Source: an uncultured Pseudomonadota bacterium (lineage in GTDB: Bacteria > Pseudomonadota > Gammaproteobacteria > Burkholderiales > Usitatibacteraceae). Taken from it: a stretch of 9,759 nucleotides of DNA. Each line of letters opens with the position of its first letter. Positions within the stretch are counted from its first letter, which is position 1. Where the stretch lies: assembly GCA_946885905.1 (NCBI GenBank), contig CAMPHL010000052.1:1-9759 (forward strand), read 5' to 3'. The translations under genes and the position numbers were made by a program. Shown in pieces: positions 1 to 6,381 of the stretch. The notes under the pieces are model-generated. The model ran no database searches. It saw nothing but the letters and a program-made list of their open reading frames with translations, and was not told where the DNA came from.

Positions 1-516
1 CTCGTGGTCCTCGAGGTGCTGTCGGGCGCGCTCATCGTCGGCGGCGTGACGTACATCGCGCAGCGAGGTCGCGTGCGGATCGCGATCGTGGCAGCGCTTG
101 CGATCCTCCTCGTCGCCACCACGCGCCTGGGCTGGGGTTGGGGACGCGCCGAGTTCGGGGACGCGTACTTCGACATCCGCGCGCCCGCGATCGCGCCGGA
201 TGCCCTGGTGATCATGGGGTACTCGCATCCCATGGCGTACGCGGTGCCCTTCTTCCGCGGCGATGCGCGCTTCGTCTCTCCGGCGAACAACCTGGTCGAC
301 CTGGGAGACCGCAACCGTCTCGCGCGCCGGGCGCAGGAGCTGATCCGCGGCCACGAAGGGCCGCTCTACCTGCTCCAGCACAAGCTCGTGAACGACCACG
401 ACCGGAAGACGTTGCGCTACTTCGGGCTCGCCTCCGATGAGGCGGCGTGCGTCCCCGTACCCTCGTCCTGGGACAACGACGCCATGCGGATCTGCCCGCT
501 GGCCCGGGAGCGGTGA
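1..516 (+). CDS. C-terminal part of a membrane protein, possibly glycosyltransferase-like (5' truncated)
   Basis: The reading frame is open at the window edge (codon 1 is CTC), so the gene begins upstream and the GTG at position 4 need not be the start. Of the 171 visible residues, two hydrophobic stretches (about 4-19 and 25-42, separated by a basic AQRGRVR loop) look like the last membrane helices. A soluble tail of roughly 125 residues follows, beginning near the WGWGRAEF segment. This layout, several helices then a C-terminal extracytoplasmic domain, resembles PMT/GT39-type membrane glycosyltransferases, but the catalytic N-terminal part lies outside the window and I recognise no diagnostic motif. 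The tail holds two cysteines (in EAACVP and RICPL) that could form a disulfide if periplasmic. It ends with TGA and converges on the HAD phosphatase gene. A hypothetical polytopic membrane protein is equally acceptable. Confidence 0.6.
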   Translation, partial: LVVLEVLSGALIVGGVTYIAQRGRVRIAIVAALAILLVATTRLGWGWGRAEFGDAYFDIRAPAIAPDALVIMGYSHPMAYAVPFFRGDARFVSPANNLVDLGDRNRLARRAQELIRGHEGPLYLLQHKLVNDHDRKTLRYFGLASDEAACVPVPSSWDNDAMRICPLARER

Positions 517-538
517 GCCACGGGCGCTTTACCCTCCG

Positions 539-1333
539 TCAGCGCGCCTGCAGCAGCGCCGCCGCCAGCTCGGCGAAGCCGCGCGAGCCGCGCGAGGGCG
601 TGACCCACGCCGGCAGGCTCGTCATGAGCTCCTCCATGTCGCGTACGTTGGCCACGCCGACCGCGTTGGGGAAGAACCCGAACATCGGCTGGTCGTTGGG
701 CGAATCGCCGGCGAACACGAATGCATCCTTCGCCGCATCGAGGTCGATCGCGAACTCCTCGCGCATCATGAGCCGCGAGGTGGAGAGCTTGTCGTAGCCG
801 CCGAACCAGCCGTTCACGTGGATCGAGCTCGCCTTGGCGGTAAGGCCCTCGGCCTGCATGATCGATACGATGCGCTGCACGTCCGCGAGCGGCAGCGCCG
901 CCACGTCCTCGCGGAAGTCGATCGCGAGGTCGGCCTCGCGATAGGCCTGGTCGGAAGCGATCGCGCATCCCGGCACTTCGCGCAGCACCCGCTCGGCGAT
1001 CGAGCCCAGCCGCGCACGCTGCAGCGCCCGCTCCTCCTCGCCCACGACGTAACGCTTCACCAGCCGCCCCGCCTGGCGATCGTGGCGGAACCAGAAGGCG
1101 CCGTTCTCGCCCACGACGGCGTCGACGGGCCACATGCGCGCGATGTGGTCGCACCAGCCTGCCGGACGTCCCGTGACCGGCACCACCAGCAGGCCCGCCT
1201 CGCGCAACCGCTCGAGCGCGCCGTAGGCGATCGCCGGAAGGCGCCCCTCGTCGGTGAGCGTGTCGTCGATGTCGGTGAGGACGCCGCGGATGGCGCGGCG
1301 GGCGGAGAGGGTGAATTCGGCCAGGGGCTTCAT
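539..1333 (-). CDS. HAD superfamily subfamily IIB phosphatase (Cof/sucrose-phosphatase-like)
   Basis: A 264-residue cytosolic hydrolase with all four HAD motifs. Motif I is DIDDT at residues 21-25 (D21 nucleophile, D23 acid/base). Motif II is T54 in VPVTGRP. Motif III is K182 in GGYDKLS. Motif IV is GDSPND at 209-214 (D210 and D214 bind Mg2+). The insert between motifs II and III (about 80-180), with the SSIHVNGWFGGYDK ending, is the C2B cap of subfamily IIB, which includes Cof-type sugar phosphatases, sucrose-6-phosphatase and mannosyl-3-phosphoglycerate phosphatase. The substrate cannot be read from the sequence. The ATG at 1333 follows the glpD stop by 49 bases. The bases just before it are pyrimidine-rich (GCCCTCC) with no Shine-Dalgarno, so translation may be weak or coupled. 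Its position last in a glpD-containing unit makes a phosphorylated glycerol or sugar substrate possible, but that is inference. Confidence 0.88.
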   Translation of the reverse strand: MKPLAEFTLSARRAIRGVLTDIDDTLTDEGRLPAIAYGALERLREAGLLVVPVTGRPAGWCDHIARMWPVDAVVGENGAFWFRHDRQAGRLVKRYVVGEEERALQRARLGSIAERVLREVPGCAIASDQAYREADLAIDFREDVAALPLADVQRIVSIMQAEGLTAKASSIHVNGWFGGYDKLSTSRLMMREEFAIDLDAAKDAFVFAGDSPNDQPMFGFFPNAVGVANVRDMEELMTSLPAWVTPSRGSRGFAELAAALLQAR

Positions 1334-1382
1334 GGAGGGCGGGCCCCGGGCGGCGAGTTGCCGCGTCCCAGGGGCGACGATG

Positions 1383-2873
1383 TCAGGCGGCGGTCGCGAA
1401 CCAATCCCTGAAAGCGTCGCGCTCGGCCGCCGTCATGTGCAGCCCGCACTTCGTGCGGCGCCAGAGCACGTCGTCGGCCTCCTGCGCCCACTCGTGCTCG
1501 CGCAGGTACGCGACCTCGCGCTCGGTGAGGCCGCCGCCGAAGTAACGCCCTAGGTCGTCGAGGTGCTTGGCGAGGCCCAGGATGATCGGCGCGCGCGACC
1601 CGTGGCGGCGCACGATGCCGTCGACGAGGTCGCGGCCCATCTCGCCGTGGCGCTCGTTCATCTCGTCGCGGAAGCGGTTGAAGTGCCCGAGGTCGCCCCC
1701 GGGCAGCATCTCGGAACCGGTCCATGGTCCCTCGAGCCCCGGGAAGAAGGGCGCCATCCGGTCCATCGCTTCCTCGGCGAGGCAGCGGTAGGTCGTGAGC
1801 TTGCCGCCGAAGACGGTGAGCAGCGGCGCCTTGCCCTTGTCGTGGTCGACCTTGAAGACGTAGTCGCGCGTGACCGCCGAGGGATTGGCCGAGCCGTCGT
1901 CGTAGAGCGGGCGCACGCCGGCGTAGCTCCAGACGATGTCCGAACGCGAGATGGGCTTCGCGAGGTAGCGGTTCACGGCCGCGACCAGGTAGTCGGTCTC
2001 CTCCGCGCTGATGTCGCGCGCGCCCTCGATGTCCGGCACCGCCACGTCGGTCGTGCCGATGAGGCTGAACTTCTCCTGGTACGGGATCACGAACACGACC
2101 CGCTTGTCGTGGTTCTGCAGGATCCAGGCGTGGCCCTGCGAATGCACCTTGGGCACCACGATGTGGCTGCCCTTCACGAGCCGCACGCGGCCCTTGATGG
2201 CGTCGCCTTCGATGCGCTCGAGCGCGTCCATGACCCAGGGACCGGCCGCGTTCACGAGCGCCTTCGCGCGAATCGGGCGCGCCTCGCCCCGGGCGTCGGT
2301 CACTCGCGCTTCCCAGACGCCATCGACCCGGCGCGCGCGCTCGAAACGCGTGCGGACGTGGATCGCGGCGCCCTTGTCGCGGGCCGACATCGCGGTGAGG
2401 ACGGTGAGGCGGGCGTCGTCCACGCGGCAATCCGAGTAGACGAACGCGTTGCGGATGTCGGCCTTGAATCCGGCGCCGTATTCGAGGTGGGGGAATGCCA
2501 CCGACTTGGAGCCCGGCAGCGTGATGCGCCCGCCCAGGTTGTCGTAGAGGAAGAGCCCGGCGCGGATCATCCACACCGGGCGCATGCTGGCGTCGTGGGG
2601 CAGCACGAAAAGGAGCGGCCGGATGATGTGCGGGGCGAGGCGCAGCAGCACCTCGCGCTCCCGCAGCGCCTCGCGCACCAGGCGGAACTCGTAGTGCTCG
2701 AGATAGCGCAGCCCGCCGTGGATGAGCTTCGAGCTCCAGCCGCTGGTGGCGCTGGCGAGGTCGCCCCGCTCCACGAGCGCGACCTTGAGGCCGCGGCCGG
2801 CGGCGTCGCGCGCGATCCCCACGCCGTTGATGCCGCCGCCGATGACCAGGAGGTCCAGGGTGCCCGCGCTCAT
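1383..2873 (-). CDS. glpD: Aerobic glycerol-3-phosphate dehydrogenase (FAD, quinone-linked)
   Basis: GlpD oxidises sn-glycerol-3-phosphate to dihydroxyacetone phosphate at the inner face of the cytoplasmic membrane and passes the electrons through FAD to quinone. The 496-residue product matches the usual length (about 500). It opens with the FAD-binding Rossmann motif VIGGGINGVGIARDAA (from residue 10), then GWSSKLIHGGLRYLE (45-59), a DAO-family signature. Substrate-pocket motifs GVRPLYDD (319-326) and GGKLTTYR (356-363) are present. The C-terminal domain ends in the typical DVLWRRTKCGLHMT segment (468-481). I chose the ATG at 2873 over an in-frame ATG at 2900 because it overlaps the Nudix stop as ATGA and puts the FAD motif at the expected distance from the N-terminus. 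No strong Shine-Dalgarno is visible, which fits translational coupling. No glpK, glpF or glpR lies in the window. Confidence 0.96.
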   Translation of the reverse strand: MSAGTLDLLVIGGGINGVGIARDAAGRGLKVALVERGDLASATSGWSSKLIHGGLRYLEHYEFRLVREALREREVLLRLAPHIIRPLLFVLPHDASMRPVWMIRAGLFLYDNLGGRITLPGSKSVAFPHLEYGAGFKADIRNAFVYSDCRVDDARLTVLTAMSARDKGAAIHVRTRFERARRVDGVWEARVTDARGEARPIRAKALVNAAGPWVMDALERIEGDAIKGRVRLVKGSHIVVPKVHSQGHAWILQNHDKRVVFVIPYQEKFSLIGTTDVAVPDIEGARDISAEETDYLVAAVNRYLAKPISRSDIVWSYAGVRPLYDDGSANPSAVTRDYVFKVDHDKGKAPLLTVFGGKLTTYRCLAEEAMDRMAPFFPGLEGPWTGSEMLPGGDLGHFNRFRDEMNERHGEMGRDLVDGIVRRHGSRAPIILGLAKHLDDLGRYFGGGLTEREVAYLREHEWAQEADDVLWRRTKCGLHMTAAERDAFRDWFATAA

Positions 2874-3436
2874 GCCCGGAAAGCCCCGAAGCGCTCGCAC
2901 CAGAGCACGCCGATGATGGTCTTGGCGTCCGTGATGATGCCGTCACGGACCCATTCGACCGCCTCCGCGACCGTGGCCTCGAAGACCTCGAGGTGCTCGC
3001 CCACGTCGAGCCTGGCGCCCACGTGCTTCAGGCCCCGGGCGGCGTACAGGTGGATCACCTCGTCGGAATAGCCGATGCAGGGATCGAGCGTGGCGACCTT
3101 GGTCCACTCCGCGGCCTCGTAGCCGCACTCCTCGATCAGCTCGCGCCGGGCGGTCTCGAGCGGCGGCTCGCCGGCCTCCAGCTTGCCGGCGGGCAGCTCG
3201 ATGAAGTGGCGGCCCTTGGGATAGCGGAACTGGCGCTCGAGCAGGATCGTGCGCTCGTCCGCGAAGGCGAGGACCATTACCGCCCCCGGATGCAGCGCGT
3301 ACTCGCGCCAGGCGATGCCGCCGTCGGGCAGCCGCACCTCGTCGCGCTTCACCTTGAGCAGCCCGCCGTCGTAGGCGAGCCGCGAGGACACCGTCGTCTC
3401 GGTGAAATCGCCGTGGACTTCGGGGGGCTTGGCCAC
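2870..3436 (-). CDS. Nudix hydrolase, ADP-ribose pyrophosphatase-like
   Basis: A 188-residue cytosolic Nudix hydrolase. The family's ADP-ribose pyrophosphatase branch splits ADP-ribose into AMP and ribose-5-phosphate, using Mg2+. The Nudix box is complete at residues 84-106: G84, then E90, then RELIEECGY (98-106), fitting Gx5Ex7REUXEEXGU. Flanking features support the ADPRase branch: FIELPAGK before the box and the PCIGYSDEVIHLY segment after it. The N-terminus (TETTVSSRLAYDGGLLKVKRDEVRLPDGG) is also family-like. I chose the GTG at 3436, two bases after the nuoN TAG, because the frame's longer extension to 3538 encodes an Arg/His/Pro-rich segment lying wholly inside nuoN. The gene ends in TGA overlapping the glpD ATG. 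Turnover of NAD-derived nucleotides would suit a site beside NADH dehydrogenase genes. Other substrates, such as GDP-mannose or NADH, cannot be excluded. Confidence 0.9.
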   Translation of the reverse strand: MAKPPEVHGDFTETTVSSRLAYDGGLLKVKRDEVRLPDGGIAWREYALHPGAVMVLAFADERTILLERQFRYPKGRHFIELPAGKLEAGEPPLETARRELIEECGYEAAEWTKVATLDPCIGYSDEVIHLYAARGLKHVGARLDVGEHLEVFEATVAEAVEWVRDGIITDAKTIIGVLWCERFGAFRA

Positions 3437-3438
3437 CT

Positions 3439-4893
3439 CTACATCGACGCGGTGATGGCCCGCCGGCACAGGTCGAGCAACGGCCCGGGGACGATTCCCA
3501 GCACCAGGGTCGCGATGGCGGTGGCCGAGAGGAGCCACCGCGCGTCGGCGCGCGGCTCGAGGCTCAATTCGCCGCGGGGCTCATCCATGTACATGAGCTT
3601 CACCACGCGCAGGTAGTAGAACGCGCCGACGACGGACAGCACCACGGCGAAGACGACGAGCGCAGGGAAGCCCGCTTCCCAGGCCGCCTGCAGGACCGCG
3701 AGCTTGCCGAAGAACCCGGCCGTGGGCGGCAGGCCGATCAGCGAGAACATCAGCACCAGCATCACGAAGGCGTACCAGCGCGACTTCCGGTTCAGGCCCC
3801 GGAAGTCGTCGAGCTCCTCGGACTCGAAGCCGGCGCGGGAAAGCAGCAGGATCATGCCGAAGGAGCCCAGCGTCATGATGGCGTACACCACCACGTAGAA
3901 CATCGCCGAGCTGTAGCCGTTGTCGTTGCCCGCGAGGATTCCCGTGATCATGAAGCCCATGTGCGAGATCGTCGAGTACGCGAGCATGCGCTTCAGGTTC
4001 GTCTGCGCGATGGCGACGACGTTGCCCAGGCCGATCGAGAGCACCGCCAGCAAGAGCAGCATCTGCTGCCAGTCCACGGTGAGGCCCTGCAGCCCGTTGG
4101 CGAGGAGCCGCATCACGAAGGCGAAGGCCGCGATCTTCGGCGCCGCCCCCACGTAGAGCGTGACCGGGGTCGCGGCTCCGTGGTAGACGTCCGGAATCCA
4201 CATGTGGAAGGGCGCGGCGCCCAGCTTGAAGGCGATGCCCGCCACGACGAACACCAGGCCGAAGAGGGCGAGCACCTGGTGGGCCTGGTTGTGCTCGATG
4301 GAGAAGGCCACGCGCGTGAGCTCGAGCGAGCCCGTGGCCCCGTAGATCATCGACATGCCGTAGAGCAGCAGTCCCGAGGAGAGCGCGCCCAGCACGAAGT
4401 ACTTCATTCCCGCCTCGGTCGCGCGCGCCGAGTCGCGCTGCAGGGCGACCATCGCGTACTGCGACAGGGCCATGAGCTCGAGGCCGAGGTAGAGCGTGAG
4501 GAAGTGGTGCGCCGAGATCATCACCATCATCCCGAGCGTGCCGAACACCGCGAGGCAGAGGAACTCGCCGGTGAGCAGGCCGCGCAGCTGCAGGTAGGAG
4601 CGGCTCATGACCAGGGTCGCAGCCACCGTGAGCAGCGTGGCCACCTTGAGGACCTGCGACATGAGGTCGGCCACGAACATGCCCTGGAAGGTCACGAGCG
4701 TGGGACGCCCGGCGGAATAGGCCGTGAGCGCGGCGCTGCCGATGAGCGACAGGATCGTGAGCCAATAGGTGACGTGGCGGTCCTCTTCGCGCAGGAACGC
4801 GTCCACGACGAGGAGCGCCAGCACGCACAGCGCCAGCGCGATCTCGGGGATCGCGGGGGAGAGCGTGGCGAGCGAGAAGGTGGCGGTGTTCAT
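3439..4893 (-). CDS. nuoN: NADH:quinone oxidoreductase subunit N
   Basis: NuoN is one of three antiporter-like proton-pumping subunits of the complex I membrane arm. The 484-residue protein is almost entirely hydrophobic and polytopic. The channel residues of the family are present: E139 in YLGLELM, K223 in AFKLGAAPFH, K253 in APKIAAF, and K397 in GFFGKLA. Equivalents in E. coli are E133, K217, K247 and K395. Other signatures are FHMWIPDVYHGA (229-240) and KRMLAYSTISHMGF (301-314), typical of proton-conducting membrane transporters. The ATG at 4893 overlaps the nuoM TGA as ATGA, so translation is probably coupled. A much longer open frame continues upstream to 5694, but it only shadows nuoM. 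The last codon is two bases before the Nudix gene's GTG. Length and motifs look complete. Confidence 0.97.
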   Translation of the reverse strand: MNTATFSLATLSPAIPEIALALCVLALLVVDAFLREEDRHVTYWLTILSLIGSAALTAYSAGRPTLVTFQGMFVADLMSQVLKVATLLTVAATLVMSRSYLQLRGLLTGEFLCLAVFGTLGMMVMISAHHFLTLYLGLELMALSQYAMVALQRDSARATEAGMKYFVLGALSSGLLLYGMSMIYGATGSLELTRVAFSIEHNQAHQVLALFGLVFVVAGIAFKLGAAPFHMWIPDVYHGAATPVTLYVGAAPKIAAFAFVMRLLANGLQGLTVDWQQMLLLLAVLSIGLGNVVAIAQTNLKRMLAYSTISHMGFMITGILAGNDNGYSSAMFYVVVYAIMTLGSFGMILLLSRAGFESEELDDFRGLNRKSRWYAFVMLVLMFSLIGLPPTAGFFGKLAVLQAAWEAGFPALVVFAVVLSVVGAFYYLRVVKLMYMDEPRGELSLEPRADARWLLSATAIATLVLGIVPGPLLDLCRRAITASM

Positions 4894-6362
4894 AGCTTGC
4901 TCACCGACACGTGCCGCAGGAGCTCCGTGAGCGTGGGGTTCATGAGGTCGCCCAGCGGCTTGGGATGGATCCCCATCCAGAGCACCGCCACGGCGAGCAG
5001 GACCAGGAAGACGAGCTCGCGGCGGTTCACGTCCCGCAAAGCCGCGACGTTCGGGTTGGCCACGGCCCCGTACACCACGCGCTTGATCATCCAGAGCGTG
5101 TAGGCGGCGCCGGTGATGAGCGTGGTGGCGGCCAGGAACGCGAACCAGAAGTTCACCTTGATCGTTCCCAGGATGACCATGAACTCGCCCACGAACCCGC
5201 TCGTGCCCGGCAGCCCCGAGTTGGCCATCGCGAAGAGGACGAAGAACGCGGCGAACACCGGCATCGTGTTGGCCACGCCGCCGTAAGCCGCGATCTCGCG
5301 CGAGTGCAGGCGGTCGTAGAGCACGCCCACGCAGAGGAACAGGGCCGCCGAGATGAAGCCGTGCGAGATCATCTGCATCATCCCGCCCTGAAGCCCGTTC
5401 TCGTTGAAGATGAAGAAGCCGAGGGTCACGAATCCCATGTGCGAGATCGACGAGTAGGCGATCAGCTTCTTCATGTCCTGTTGCACGAGCGCCACCAGCC
5501 CGATGTAGACGATGGCGATGAGCGAGAGCGCGATCATCAGCCCGTCGAGGGCCGAGGAGGCGTCGGGCGCGATCGGCAGGTTGAAGCGCAGGAACCCGTA
5601 GCCCCCGATCTTGAGCGTGATCGCCGCGAGGATCACCGAGCCGCCGGTGGGCGCTTCCACGTGCGCGTCCGGCAGCCACGTGTGCACCGGCCACATCGGC
5701 ACCTTCACGGCGAAGGACATGAGCATCGCCAGGAAGACCAGCACCTGGGCGGTGAAGCCGAGCGGCAGGCGGTGGTAGTCGAGGATCTCGAAGCTGCCGT
5801 TGCTCTGCACGTACAGGTAGATGAAGGCCGCCAGCATGAGCAGCGACCCCAGCAGCGTGTAGAGGAAGAACTTGACCGCCGCGTACACCCGGTTGGGCCC
5901 GCCCCAGACCCCGATGATGAGGAACATCGGGATCAGCATCGCCTCGAAGAAGACGTAGAAGAGGATCGCGTCCAGCGCCGCGAACACACCGTTGATGAGC
6001 CCCGACTGGATGAGGAAGGCGCCCAGGTACTGGCCTACCCTGTCGGTGATCGCTTCCCAGTGCGCCACCACCACCAGGACCGTCATGAGGCTGTTCAGCA
6101 GCAGCAGCGGCATCGAGATGCCGTCCACCCCCAGGTGGTAGTTCACGTTGAAGCGCGGGATCCAGGAGGCGGATTCCACGAACTGCATCCCGGCCACGGC
6201 CTGGAATCCGGTCCAGAGCGGGATGCAGACGGCGAGCCCGGCGATGGAGCCGGCGAGCGCGATCCAGCGGGCCGGCGCGGGTCTTGCGTCGTCGGCCATC
6301 GCGAGCACCGCCACGCCGAAGGCGATCGGCACCCAGATGGAAAGCGAAAGGTACGGAAGCAT
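4890..6362 (-). CDS. nuoM: NADH:quinone oxidoreductase subunit M
   Basis: NuoM is the middle antiporter-like pump of complex I, lying between NuoL and NuoN in the membrane arm. The 490-residue polytopic protein shows the family's charge pairs: E140 in YVFFEAML, K220 in SFAVKVPMWPVHTWLPDAH, K251 in ITLKIGGYG, and E393 in FVGEFM. They correspond to E. coli E144, K234, K265 and E407. The motif HVEAPTGGSVILA (234-246) and MKKLIAYSSISHMGF (297-311) are diagnostic of NuoM. The N-terminus (MLPYLSLSIWVPIAFG) is a membrane helix, as expected. The start ATG lies 19 bases after the nuoL TAG and is preceded by a CAA-rich leader rather than a Shine-Dalgarno. The gene ends in an ATGA overlap with nuoN. Nothing appears truncated or altered. 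Confidence 0.98.
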   Translation of the reverse strand: MLPYLSLSIWVPIAFGVAVLAMADDARPAPARWIALAGSIAGLAVCIPLWTGFQAVAGMQFVESASWIPRFNVNYHLGVDGISMPLLLLNSLMTVLVVVAHWEAITDRVGQYLGAFLIQSGLINGVFAALDAILFYVFFEAMLIPMFLIIGVWGGPNRVYAAVKFFLYTLLGSLLMLAAFIYLYVQSNGSFEILDYHRLPLGFTAQVLVFLAMLMSFAVKVPMWPVHTWLPDAHVEAPTGGSVILAAITLKIGGYGFLRFNLPIAPDASSALDGLMIALSLIAIVYIGLVALVQQDMKKLIAYSSISHMGFVTLGFFIFNENGLQGGMMQMISHGFISAALFLCVGVLYDRLHSREIAAYGGVANTMPVFAAFFVLFAMANSGLPGTSGFVGEFMVILGTIKVNFWFAFLAATTLITGAAYTLWMIKRVVYGAVANPNVAALRDVNRRELVFLVLLAVAVLWMGIHPKPLGDLMNPTLTELLRHVSVSKL

Positions 6363-6381
6363 CGTTGTTGTTATCGGTCCG
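6363..6381 (-). promoter_or_regulatory. CAA-rich leader before nuoM, no Shine-Dalgarno
   Basis: The 19-base nuoL-nuoM gap reads GATAACAACAACG immediately before the nuoM ATG on the minus strand. No GGAG-like sequence lies at the usual distance. Unstructured CA-rich leaders are known to promote initiation in bacteria without a strong Shine-Dalgarno, probably through ribosomal protein S1. That role here is inferred. Confidence 0.45.

Noticed and set aside
496..513. Inverted repeat CCGCT/AGCGG at the end of the left-hand gene, near the convergent stops
   Set aside because: Short stem with an 8-base loop, lying inside the coding sequence and without a T-run; not supported as a bidirectional terminator.
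1348..1368. Inverted repeat GCGGC-GAGTT-GCCGC between glpD and the HAD gene
   Set aside because: A 5-base stem with no following T-run is not convincing as a terminator and is expected by chance in DNA this GC-rich.
1330..2946. Second minus-strand open frame of 538 codons over glpD
   Set aside because: It is in a different frame from glpD and yields an Arg/Pro/Ala-rich product; the other frame gives complete GlpD.
1563..3071. Plus-strand open frame of about 500 codons opposite glpD and the Nudix gene
   Set aside because: It spans two clearly identified genes on the other strand, has a biased Arg/His/Val/Ala composition and shows no recognisable motif.
4894..5694. N-terminal extension of nuoN by 267 codons
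   Set aside because: The extension lies wholly within nuoM in another frame and is Arg/Gly-rich. The ATG at 4893 gives the normal NuoN N-terminus and an ATGA overlap with the nuoM stop.
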